Positions 33,517 to 41,443 of a stretch of 64,000 bases of DNA are shown one piece after another (the stretch's first letter is position 1; every line of letters begins with the position of its first letter). Origin of the DNA: Spirosoma oryzicola. GTDB lineage: Bacteria; Bacteroidota; Bacteroidia; Cytophagales; Spirosomataceae. The notes below the pieces were generated by a model. The model was not told the origin of the DNA. It saw nothing but the letters and a program-made list of their open reading frames with translations, and ran no database searches. The translations under genes and the position numbers were made by a program. The stretch is taken from positions 2,868,501-2,932,500 of the forward strand of contig NZ_CP089538.1 of the NCBI RefSeq assembly GCF_021233055.1, written 5' to 3'.

Positions 33517-34719
33517 ATGCCGCCCTATCTGACACCCGTCAAGCCCGTACGGCGAATCCGCTATCTTATTTTCATGAAAGATGTGCTGATTCTTGCCCTA
33601 ACTACCTTCGGTGGGCCGCAGGTGCATTTGGCTATGTTGTACGAGCGGTTTGTGAAGAAACGACGATACCTGACCGAGTCGGAGTTGATGGAGCTTAACG
33701 CGCTGTGCCAGATTCTGCCCGGTCCAACCTCTACGCAGACCATAACCGCCGTCGGTTTCAAGATAGGCGGTCCTAACTTAGCTTACATCACGCTGTTGAT
33801 TTGGGTATTGCCCGCCGTGAGCATCATGACTGCCGTTGGCATGGGCATGTATTATCTCGAACAGCATAATCTGTCCCTGCGGTTTGCCCGGTTTATCCAG
33901 CCGATGGCCGTTGGTTTTCTGATTGTCGCCGGGTACCGCATCGGGCAGAAGGTAATTAAAGATCAGGTCAGTCTGGCGTTGGCAATAACAGCCGCGCTGG
34001 TGGCTTACGTATTTCGGTCGCCGGTAATGACGCCTATCGTTATCGTGGCGGGGGGCCTGATAACCGCACTCACCTACCAGAAGCACGAACGAATGGAGAA
34101 GAAGCCCCTGAAAATTCAGTGGGCTAACTTTTTTTTGTGGGCAGGCGTGTTCATTGGCGCAGCGGGTTTGGGAGCTATTACGCAGTCGTTGCCCGTACGT
34201 TTGTTCGAGAACTTCTACCGCAACGGTAGCCTGGTGTTTGGGGGAGGGCAGGTCCTGACGCCGATGCTCTACAATGAGTTTGTGGCTTTCAAACATTACC
34301 TCACCCGCGAAGAGTTTCTGTCGGGTTTGGGACTGGTGCAGGCTTTGCCGGGTCCCACGTTTTGCTTTGCTTCCTACATTGGGGCCTTATCCATGCGGCA
34401 TTCCGGCTGGTCGGGTCAGTTCTGGGGGAGCTTTGTATCGACGGCGGGTATTTTTCTGCCGGGTACCTTCCTGATTTATTTTGTGTACCGCTTCTGGGAA
34501 CAACTCAAACGCTACCGAGTAGTAAGGGCTTCCCTGGATGGGGTCAACGCGGCTAGTAGCGGCTTAACGGCGGCTGCGGCTATTGCGCTTTTCGAGCCGA
34601 TGGCTCCTTATTGGCCGTCGGTAGCTGTTGTGCTGATCACCATGGGAATATTATTCTTCACCCGAATCCCTCCCGTTGTCATTGTTATCTGCGGCTTACT
34701 GGCTGGTGTGGTATTGTAA
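33517..34719 (+). CDS. chrA: chromate transporter (ChrA, long two-domain form)
   Basis: About 400 residues in the CHR superfamily, with two homologous halves as in long-chain ChrA. The first half has LTTFGGPQVHLAMLYERFVKKRRYL and LPGPTSTQTITAVGF; the second has FGGGQVLTPMLYNEFV and LGLVQALPGPTFCFASYIGA. About ten membrane segments. It exports chromate or a related oxyanion using the membrane potential. Three in-frame ATGs (33493, 33517, 33574) are possible; 33517 keeps the RIRYLIF lead-in seen in relatives and clears the upstream inverted repeat. Confidence 0.88.
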   Translation: MPPYLTPVKPVRRIRYLIFMKDVLILALTTFGGPQVHLAMLYERFVKKRRYLTESELMELNALCQILPGPTSTQTITAVGFKIGGPNLAYITLLIWVLPAVSIMTAVGMGMYYLEQHNLSLRFARFIQPMAVGFLIVAGYRIGQKVIKDQVSLALAITAALVAYVFRSPVMTPIVIVAGGLITALTYQKHERMEKKPLKIQWANFFLWAGVFIGAAGLGAITQSLPVRLFENFYRNGSLVFGGGQVLTPMLYNEFVAFKHYLTREEFLSGLGLVQALPGPTFCFASYIGALSMRHSGWSGQFWGSFVSTAGIFLPGTFLIYFVYRFWEQLKRYRVVRASLDGVNAASSGLTAAAAIALFEPMAPYWPSVAVVLITMGILFFTRIPPVVIVICGLLAGVVL

Positions 34720-34745
34720 CGTATACCGTTCGACAAAGTACCTTG

Positions 34746-35663
34746 TTAGCCGTGCCAGATTCCTTCGGCAATTAATTTAGTTCGTCCGCCCACCTTGATG
34801 GTAAACCAATCGTTTGTCAGTTGGCCGTCGAGGTACAGATAAGAATGACGCCCCATTTGAAAACCCTGCTCTACAATTGCGTTGATGGTCGTTGTTCGGT
34901 AGGTGAGTAGATACGCCAGCAGACACCCATTCGCGCTACCCGTCGCTGCGTCTTCGGAGAGTTTGTCATTTTCAATCAAAAACATACGGGTGTTGTAGTC
35001 TGAATCGGCGTTGGAGGTTTCGCTGGTAAAGAAAAACAAAGACGTTGAGTGGCCGGTCGGGCTATTTGTTCGGTATTTGCCGTTTGCGAGTAGAAAGGCT
35101 TTGAACGATTGATAATCCAGGGAAAGGCTGTCGATGGCGGCTAGACTTTGTAGCGGGATCAGAATGTAAGGTAAGCCGGTACTAATTTCCTGAACCGGCA
35201 ACGAAGTGTCCAGATGGGAGAGGGCTATGCCCAACCCTTCTGAAATGACTTCGTGCGTAAAGATATTTCCGAATTCAGGTTGGGCCTGCTGCATGTAAAA
35301 AATGCTGTCTTCCAGATTGGCGGGGTCCAGAATAGATATGGCGATGTCGCTATGGGCTAGTTCCAGGACCAGCGAAGCAGGAGCGGACGGGGTCAAAAAC
35401 CGGGCTATGATATAGCTCGTTCCTAGGGAAGGATGCCCCGCAAACGGCACTTCGTGTTCCGGCGTGAATATTCGGACGACAAACCGCTGATTGTCTTTAT
35501 TTTCTTTGATGAAGGTGGTTTCCGCAAAGTTGATCTCTCTGGCCATCCGTTGCATTTGCTGCTCCGAAAGCTGGTTGTCCAGGTCCAGGAAGACCGCCAA
35601 CTGGTTTCCTTCGTATTTCTGGTTGGCAAAAACATCGACAATGTAAAAGGGGATACCGGACAT
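34746..35663 (-). CDS. PhzF family isomerase/epimerase
   Basis: A 305-residue protein from the ATG at 35663 (an ATG 75 bases upstream would run through a terminator hairpin). It shows the PhzF-type start IPFYIVDVFANQKYEGNQLAVF and the catalytic Glu48 in INFAETTFI, then HEVPFAGHPSLGT and SEDAATGSANGCL near the C-terminal half, the two-domain diaminopimelate epimerase-like fold. PhzF relatives isomerise or epimerise small acids by proton transfer; the substrate is unknown and phenazine synthesis is not implied. TATTTTTG on the minus strand at 35677-35670 is a minus-7 element right before the start. Confidence 0.88.
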   Translation of the reverse strand: MSGIPFYIVDVFANQKYEGNQLAVFLDLDNQLSEQQMQRMAREINFAETTFIKENKDNQRFVVRIFTPEHEVPFAGHPSLGTSYIIARFLTPSAPASLVLELAHSDIAISILDPANLEDSIFYMQQAQPEFGNIFTHEVISEGLGIALSHLDTSLPVQEISTGLPYILIPLQSLAAIDSLSLDYQSFKAFLLANGKYRTNSPTGHSTSLFFFTSETSNADSDYNTRMFLIENDKLSEDAATGSANGCLLAYLLTYRTTTINAIVEQGFQMGRHSYLYLDGQLTNDWFTIKVGGRTKLIAEGIWHG

Positions 35664-35733
35664 AGCTGGCAAAAATAAAAATGCCTGGGTGTAATCCCAA
35701 CGAATGCAGAGGGATTCGCCGAGTGAACCGAAC

Positions 35734-35774
35734 GTCAATCAGGCCATTCCGAAGAAAGAAATGGCCTGATTGAC
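35734..35774 (-). terminator. trehalase terminator hairpin
   Basis: Perfect 15-base arms GTCAATCAGGCCATT and AATGGCCTGATTGAC (35734-35748, 35760-35774) with an 11-base loop. It lies downstream of the trehalase stop in the minus direction. No strong T-run. Confidence 0.55.
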
Positions 35775-35811
35775 TATTTTCTGAAACATAAAACCAGGAT
35801 TTTCTCCTTTC

Positions 35812-37365
35812 TCAGTCGGGTCTGTTATTGGCTTGCAACGCCAGATAAACGCCATTTGTCCAGCCAAAGCCGTCCTGATTCGGGTATTCGCCCCCACCCG
35901 CCGTCAAGCTGGTGTCTATGACGTTGTATTTCTCCATCATTTTACCGGTATCCCGGAATACTTTATCGTTAAGAGCCAGCCAACGTTTTTTTAACTCATC
36001 GGCGGTCTGCGTAAAGCCAAACGCCAACAACCCCTGGTGCGTAATCCATTGCAAAGGAGCCCATCCATTCGGAGCATCCCACTGCTGGCCGCTTTCCTCT
36101 ACTGCGGATACGACACCGCCTTCTTTCAAAAAGCTTTTTTCGATGTGGGCATGAACAGAAGCTGCCTGCTCGTTGGTTGCCAGTCCAACGTACAGGGGAA
36201 ACATAGCCGCCAGCGACCAGATGGGGGTAGGCTTGTGCAAAACGATGTTGTAATCCACGAAAAATTGTCGCTGCTCATCCCACAGATAAGTCATTATCGC
36301 TTGTCGACGCGTCGCTGCTTTTTGTTTGTAGTGTTCCGCGGGTTCCTGAAATGAACTTTGCCGGTAAGCATCCGACAAGGTCAGTTCCAGATCGTACATC
36401 AACGCGTTAAGATCCACGGGAATGATGTCCGTAGTGTGAATGGTAGCCAGCCGTTGTGAATCACCAAACCATCGGCAGCTAAAATCCCAACCCGATTCGC
36501 AGGCGGCCCGAATGTGCCGGTACAACGCACTGGGCGATATACCATAGGGAGCCGCTTCGTGCGCGAGTTCAACGTCCTCCCGGTACGATTCGGGACGAGG
36601 AGCCGCCAGATCATCCCAGTAGCGATTCAGGACACTGCCATCGGGCAGCAGCACCACGCGCCGGAACGCTGCTTCGTGATCACTAAGCCGAAAATATCCA
36701 TCCATCCAGTAATTGTATTCTTTCTGCATGTGGGGCAGGTAGCGAACCAGAACGTCTGCACCGTCAATATCGGCCAGTAAGCGTACCATTCGGGCAAAAA
36801 AGGGCGGCTGCGACCGGGATAAGTAATAGCTGCGGTTGGCGTTGGGGATATGGCCGTAGGCATCGATCAGATGAGCGAAGTTATCAACCATGTCCCGGAT
36901 CAGTTCGTTCTCACCCGATACGCGCAGGCCGAGCATGGTAAAATAACTGTCCCAGTAGTAAAGACCCCGGAAACGCCCGCCGGGAACGATATAAGGTTTG
37001 GGGACCGGCAGCATCGAACACAATGGTTCTGACTGCCGCTTAAAGATCGGCCAGATATGGTTGAGGTGCACCGCCGTCGGTAAGCTCTGATCGCTAACGT
37101 GACCGGTTTCTATGTTTTTGGGCAGGTGAAAATACGTGTGGACAAAATCGGTCAGTCGAAACTCGCTCTGGTGCTTCTCAATCTCATACCGGCTCAAGAT
37201 TTCTTCCGGTGCCCGTCTGGGATAGCAGTCGGCAAAGGTGATGGAATCATCAAATACGGGCTGCATCTGTACGTCATGAAACAGCGGGCCAAAGAGTTGA
37301 TCGGGGGGGAGTATGGCAGGAACTACACTATAAATCTGAGGGGGAAGTTGCGGCTTTTCGGGCAT
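35812..37365 (-). CDS. treF: alpha,alpha-trehalase (GH37), cytosolic type
   Basis: A 517-residue glycoside hydrolase family 37 trehalase. Trehalase signature 1 appears as PGGRFRGLYYWDSY (residues 128-141) and signature 2 as QWDAPNGWAP (about 427-436); the flanking (alpha/alpha)6 barrel helices are complete. The length fits the family. There is no signal peptide, so it is probably cytosolic like TreF rather than periplasmic TreA. It splits trehalose to two glucose with inversion. It is the last gene in the minus direction before a hairpin; its upstream neighbours are unrelated. Confidence 0.93.
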   Translation of the reverse strand: MPEKPQLPPQIYSVVPAILPPDQLFGPLFHDVQMQPVFDDSITFADCYPRRAPEEILSRYEIEKHQSEFRLTDFVHTYFHLPKNIETGHVSDQSLPTAVHLNHIWPIFKRQSEPLCSMLPVPKPYIVPGGRFRGLYYWDSYFTMLGLRVSGENELIRDMVDNFAHLIDAYGHIPNANRSYYLSRSQPPFFARMVRLLADIDGADVLVRYLPHMQKEYNYWMDGYFRLSDHEAAFRRVVLLPDGSVLNRYWDDLAAPRPESYREDVELAHEAAPYGISPSALYRHIRAACESGWDFSCRWFGDSQRLATIHTTDIIPVDLNALMYDLELTLSDAYRQSSFQEPAEHYKQKAATRRQAIMTYLWDEQRQFFVDYNIVLHKPTPIWSLAAMFPLYVGLATNEQAASVHAHIEKSFLKEGGVVSAVEESGQQWDAPNGWAPLQWITHQGLLAFGFTQTADELKKRWLALNDKVFRDTGKMMEKYNVIDTSLTAGGGEYPNQDGFGWTNGVYLALQANNRPD

Positions 37366-37473
37366 AATAATCAGGTTACGTTTATACTATAAACCCAGTG
37401 CAATAAGGTTGGTTATGATTTTTGCGATTCCAACCGGCAGTACCAGCGCCACGTAGCCTCCTGCATAAACCCT

Positions 37474-37527
37474 AAACGCGGAATGCGCGGCTGTCTATGA
37501 AGCAACCGCGCATTCCGCGTTTTTTTA
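37474..37527. terminator. strong GC-rich hairpin with T-run
   Basis: Seventeen-base perfect arms (37474-37490 and 37506-37522; core CGCGGAATGCGCGG) with a 15-base loop. On the plus strand seven T follow; on the minus strand three. It sits between the coiled-coil gene at 37556 and trehalase, both on the minus strand, so the better orientation is opposite to both genes. Confidence 0.75.
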
Positions 37528-37555
37528 GATAAGTCGGATAAGAAATTCCTACCTA

Positions 37556-38938
37556 CTACATATCATCGGACAAAAACTTGCGCACACTCTGGTAGGGTCG
37601 TAGGCCCTGCGGTTTCCCGTTCGTGCCGTTGATGGGCGTAGCCGACGTGTTGCCCGGTGGGCGAGTTTCGCCGGACCGGGCGCGATTGCCGTTTTGAAGC
37701 GTCAGCATTTCCTTGCGCAACTGCCGCTGTTCGTCGTCACTCAACACAGTACGCGTGGCTTCTCCCTGACCGTACCCATCGTTGAAGTTACTGATCCGGC
37801 TGTCGGTCTGTGCCAGTTTCAGTTCGGCGTATAACTCGTTGAGGTCTTCGGTGGCCGACTGCCGTCTTTCTTTCAACTCGTTGAGATTGGGAAGCAGGTC
37901 GAGATTATGCTGTAGCACATTCTGCTGAATGCGTTGTTCGGCCAGTTGTGCTTCAAGGGGAGCCAATACTCCGTCGATTCGTTTGATACGACGACGTAAT
38001 TTCCAAAGCTTGATATCCGCCTGCAACCATCGAAACCAGAAGGCCGACAGGACGGGAAGCGCTATCCCCAGACAGACCGCTCCGGCCAGCGCGAACAGGA
38101 TACCGCTCAGTACGAATGACAACAAGGCCCAGGGACTGTTGACCAGCGCGAGATTTAACTCGCTGGACTCGCTCAACTGTTTTTCAATTTTGTTGATCGT
38201 CGATGGGCTGAGTGTTTGTGTAGCCGCCGTCGGGTCGGTATTCAGTTGAAGCTGGCGGACCGATTTGTTGATAGCCGCTTTCAACTGATCGGTGCGGTAC
38301 GCTTCGTACCGGAACCAGCCCAGTACGGCCAGCGTCAGTACCGAAAAAACAGCCAGCGCAATTTTAAACCGTTCGTATTTGGTCCGGTTCTGCTCCGGAT
38401 TTTCCTGGTAAGGCTGCTCGATAAGCCGATCATAAGCCGGTTTCAGCAAGATCGATACCATCGCTAAGCCAACGGCAAACGCCCAGGCTTCATTCGTGTT
38501 GCGAATGTTCAGGGCATAGGCTACAATCTCGTGGGAGATAATTAAATCACCGGCCAGAAACGAAATGCCGGCAACCAGAAACAATAGCCCCGCCAGCAAG
38601 GAATAATCGGGAGCGGCTTTGGTGCGACGCTCGCGAAGGTTGTCGCGGTCGGCTTCCAATGCCTGCCGGTCGGCTTCGTGGTGTTTGACCTGCTTGTCCA
38701 GGCGCTCTACCTGGAGGGCGTGAGTTTGCAGTTCTGCGTAAGCCGTGCGGTGGGCTTCCGTCGCTTGGGTCAACTGCTGGTCGGTTTCCGTAATTTCGGT
38801 GCGCTTCTCCTGAATGCGTTCCTGAAGCCAGTCCTTGTTTACCTGACTTGATAAATAGCCTTCGTATGTTTCCCGGTTGACACCTTCAATACCGCTGTTG
38901 TAGCCGTGCTGAAAATCGGGATTTTCTGTTGGTTCCAT
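37556..38938 (-). CDS. coil-membrane-coil protein of unknown function (I)
   Basis: A 460-residue protein with an N-terminal coiled coil (about 35-105, many QE/LE heptads), a set of membrane segments (about 113-133, 150-165, 198-215, 270-310) and a second coiled coil (about 318-385), then a flexible Gly/Asn/Pro-rich tail. It has no signal peptide. It resembles the upstream gene at 38989-40065 in overall layout, but I cannot align them well. Perhaps both span the inner membrane and form a scaffold. No family recognised. Spacing of 50 bases to the upstream gene suggests one transcript. Confidence 0.6.
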   Translation of the reverse strand: MEPTENPDFQHGYNSGIEGVNRETYEGYLSSQVNKDWLQERIQEKRTEITETDQQLTQATEAHRTAYAELQTHALQVERLDKQVKHHEADRQALEADRDNLRERRTKAAPDYSLLAGLLFLVAGISFLAGDLIISHEIVAYALNIRNTNEAWAFAVGLAMVSILLKPAYDRLIEQPYQENPEQNRTKYERFKIALAVFSVLTLAVLGWFRYEAYRTDQLKAAINKSVRQLQLNTDPTAATQTLSPSTINKIEKQLSESSELNLALVNSPWALLSFVLSGILFALAGAVCLGIALPVLSAFWFRWLQADIKLWKLRRRIKRIDGVLAPLEAQLAEQRIQQNVLQHNLDLLPNLNELKERRQSATEDLNELYAELKLAQTDSRISNFNDGYGQGEATRTVLSDDEQRQLRKEMLTLQNGNRARSGETRPPGNTSATPINGTNGKPQGLRPYQSVRKFLSDDM

Positions 38939-38988
38939 GCTAAATCGTTTACAGCGGACGATTGGTAGTACTGCTATGAACCCTCCAC

Positions 38989-40065
38989 TCAGTTAAATAG
39001 TGCTTCTCGCTGTTGCTCCGGGAGCCGCTGCTCCGGGAGCCGATCCCGGATGCTGCGAGCAATCTGGTATTCACTTAAAAACAAGCTAACAAGCTGATCG
39101 CGTTTGGCGTTCAAACGGGCTAAATCCGTTTCCAGCTGTTTCAAGGTCGTAACAAGCGGCCACTGCTGGTTGCGGATGGCTTCTACTTCCCGAACCAGTC
39201 GCTCACGGTCGGTTACCCAAACGGGTAGGTTCTGCTGTTTGTCAATAAGCAACTGACGGTTCTGTCGAATCGCCTGAAATCCGTTCTGAAGCCGCGTTAA
39301 CGTACTGAGGAGTAACTTTCCCGTTAGCAGAAACAGAAAAAAGATAAAGACAAACAACGAACCCGCCTGCCAGATCGACTGCATTTGCACAGCCTGAGCG
39401 AGTACAAACAAAGCTGCTGCCATCGGTAAGGCGACCTCTTCGATAAGCCGCCGACCACTCAGTCGAGTGCCTTCCTCGTAGAAAAACGATGTGCGTCCGA
39501 ATAAATTGAACATACCCGCCAGAAATACACCGACGGCAATCCAGCGATTCGGAAAGGCAGGCCGCAGAGTTTCATCCACCAGATAAAAATTGCCGATGCT
39601 CATCCCGATTGCCAGCAACAGGCTCACACTGGTTCGGAGCAGATCATGGATAATCGGCAGCTGTTCCTGTAAGGCTTCGATCTGGCTTTTTAGGCTAGCA
39701 ATCCGGCTTTCCCGTTCATGGATTACCTGATTCAGTGCCTCCACTTTTTGGGTGTACTGCTCCACCATTTTTTCGATTGGCGCAGCCTGCTGGTCAATAT
39801 GCGCCCGTATTTCAGTTACTTTCTCGTCGGTCTGGGCGTCTGCTAAGCCAAATAACACACCTTCGTCGCGCAGGGCTTCTTCGTCTGCAAGCCAGGACGG
39901 CAGTGAATCTTCCAGAGCATATACGGTCGGTGCAGCATGGTAAGCCTGTTGATTGTCAGCTGGTACAAAGACATCCGAAATAGCGGGTGCCACGGTAACC
40001 GGAGTGGAAACGGCTGAGACCGGTGTGCGCACAAATAAAGAGCGAAGGCGTTCAATAAACGTCAT
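38989..40065 (-). CDS. coil-membrane-coil protein of unknown function (II)
   Basis: A 358-residue protein with a Pro/Val-rich N-terminus (about 1-45), a coiled coil (about 80-135, EKVTEIRAHIDQQAAPIEKM and following heptads), four hydrophobic segments (about 141-255), and a C-terminal coiled coil (about 260-340). The end has a duplicated pentapeptide RLPEQRLPEQ. No signal peptide and no family known to me. It probably forms an operon with the similar downstream gene. Its upstream side starts after a terminator, so it is a separate unit from the psi-like gene. Confidence 0.6.
   Translation of the reverse strand: MTFIERLRSLFVRTPVSAVSTPVTVAPAISDVFVPADNQQAYHAAPTVYALEDSLPSWLADEEALRDEGVLFGLADAQTDEKVTEIRAHIDQQAAPIEKMVEQYTQKVEALNQVIHERESRIASLKSQIEALQEQLPIIHDLLRTSVSLLLAIGMSIGNFYLVDETLRPAFPNRWIAVGVFLAGMFNLFGRTSFFYEEGTRLSGRRLIEEVALPMAAALFVLAQAVQMQSIWQAGSLFVFIFFLFLLTGKLLLSTLTRLQNGFQAIRQNRQLLIDKQQNLPVWVTDRERLVREVEAIRNQQWPLVTTLKQLETDLARLNAKRDQLVSLFLSEYQIARSIRDRLPEQRLPEQQREALFN
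39014..39043 (-). repeat. 15-bp tandem duplication within a coding region
   Basis: Two adjacent 15-base units (TGCTCCGGGAGCCGC and TGCTCCGGGAGCCGA) that encode RLPEQ twice near the C-terminus of the coil-membrane-coil protein II. Likely replication slippage; each unit is also partly palindromic (CTCCGGGAG). Confidence 0.8.
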
Positions 40066-40189
40066 TAGTCAAACCCGATGGCGGGTTATCGAGACAGGTT
40101 GCTGGTACGAAAACGGTTGTAAATACGCAAAAAGTGCCCTAATAACACAATTCTGCTTGAAGGGCACAGCGATGAATGACCGGGAAAGC

Positions 40190-40225
40190 AAAAAAATAGT
40201 CAGGGTGTGTTTTGTCCCTGACTAT
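40190..40225 (-). terminator. terminator of the sulfite dehydrogenase operon
   Basis: Ten-base arms ATAGTCAGGG and CCCTGACTAT with a ten-base loop; seven A at 40190-40196 read as T7 on the minus strand. It lies 17 bases beyond the stop of the psi-like gene. Confidence 0.85.
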
Positions 40226-40241
40226 ATTGGCGGTTAGCGAA

Positions 40242-40988
40242 TTACCGTTGCAAAAAGACGCGTTGGAGCGCTCCCCAGAGCCGTTTCTTTAAATTTTGGT
40301 CGGCTTCGATGGTCGGCAGTGAATCGGCCATTAAAAAGGTAATGCCGAAAAAACGGATGGGCTGATACCGGTCCATCGCAATATCCAGGTGGATACGGCT
40401 GAAGGGTACGCCAAACGTAATAAAATGGTGAATCTTTTTGTCCTGAACCAGTTCGGCAAAGTCAAGGTCACCCGCACCGTGCAGATTGAGCAGATCGACA
40501 CCGTCGATGTTGAGATTAACCGCTTTCAGGATTTTTTCGAGGAAAAGCAGGTTACTGGGGTCTAGTTCTTCATCGGCGAGCAGCAACACTTTGTGGTTAA
40601 GCTGGGGTAGCCGGGGCTGCTGTGTCGGCGGAACAACCGATGGCGTTGTCGGGCGTGGGACCGGCTGTGGTAGCGGTTCGGGTGTCGCGGTTAACGCAAT
40701 GGGTTCCGGGGCTGGCGCTTGTACGACGGGTATATCGACAATAGGTTCAACCAGCCGTTTTTCGTCCGAGTGCGTAAGTGGTGACGCGGCCAATGCATCC
40801 AGTTCGTCCAGTAAATCGGCGGTGACCACCGGGATTATCTCGTCAGGCGGTTCACTAACTAAATGAGTCACGTCGGGCGCACTCGCTGTTTCGACAAGCG
40901 GTTGCGTGCTGTAACTCCACGATTCTCCCGCCAACCGGAATAGCTGGTCGTTTTGGTAAAGCGTCTGATATAAATTCTTTGCTGACAT
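40242..40988 (-). CDS. proline-linker protein with psi-subunit/UDG-like C-terminal domain
   Basis: A 248-residue protein with a disordered acidic N-terminal half, a proline-rich linker (about 88-128), and a compact C-terminal domain (about 130-248). That domain has a Rossmann-like pattern (KVLLLADEELDPSN, LLFLEKILKAVNL, HHFITFGVP) and ends with LMADSLPTIEADQNLKKRLWGALQ, which resembles the TxSL-xx-LL-xD-xxLKxxxWxxLK end of DNA polymerase III psi (HolD) and other uracil-DNA-glycosylase-like folds. This is an inference from motifs. It starts 8 bases after the cytochrome gene and would be co-transcribed with the sulfite dehydrogenase, an unexpected pairing. Confidence 0.65.
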   Translation of the reverse strand: MSAKNLYQTLYQNDQLFRLAGESWSYSTQPLVETASAPDVTHLVSEPPDEIIPVVTADLLDELDALAASPLTHSDEKRLVEPIVDIPVVQAPAPEPIALTATPEPLPQPVPRPTTPSVVPPTQQPRLPQLNHKVLLLADEELDPSNLLFLEKILKAVNLNIDGVDLLNLHGAGDLDFAELVQDKKIHHFITFGVPFSRIHLDIAMDRYQPIRFFGITFLMADSLPTIEADQNLKKRLWGALQRVFLQR

Positions 40989-40996
40989 GCGGCTTG

Positions 40997-41434
40997 TTAA
41001 CGTCCGGTTTCTAATTTATGCCACTTTGTCGCTTTGAGTGGTTCGCGTCGGCCATCGAAGGGTTGGTCAATTGGTCCGTAATGTTTCACCAGATAAGCCA
41101 GAATAGCCGGTTCCGATTCGCCCAGATCCCATAACTTCTGCGTACGCTGCATCCATCGGATTCGCTCGATCCATTTATCGCGTGAAAAATGACTTTGCAG
41201 AATGAGCTTACTCGAATGGCAGGCTGTACACTGACCTTTCACCAGCGTAAGATGCTCGTCAACGGCAAGGCCGGTTTCAGGATCGGTTTTCACCGAGTCC
41301 GCTGGTGCATAGGTACTATAGACTGTTTCTGGCGCACCATTCTTGGCAATGAGTCCCGATCTGGTTTGCGCGGCTACGGTGATCAGCGCAGCCAACGCAA
41401 AAGCCAATGCTGGCCATTTTTTCATTTGTTTCAT
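40997..41434 (-). CDS. monoheme cytochrome c, partner of sulfite dehydrogenase
   Basis: A 145-residue exported protein. After a signal peptide (about 1-23) the mature part has one heme c motif CTACH (Cys69, Cys72, His73) followed by the helix-rich stretch FSRDKWIERIRWMQRTQKL, which may include the Met ligand, and a C-terminal LAYLVKHYGP. It fits the small cytochrome that accepts electrons from a sulfite-oxidising molybdoprotein (SorB-like). The gene begins 9 bases after the molybdoenzyme stop, so they are translated together. Confidence 0.85.
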   Translation of the reverse strand: MKQMKKWPALAFALAALITVAAQTRSGLIAKNGAPETVYSTYAPADSVKTDPETGLAVDEHLTLVKGQCTACHSSKLILQSHFSRDKWIERIRWMQRTQKLWDLGESEPAILAYLVKHYGPIDQPFDGRREPLKATKWHKLETGR

Positions 41435-41443
41435 GTTGTTTCG

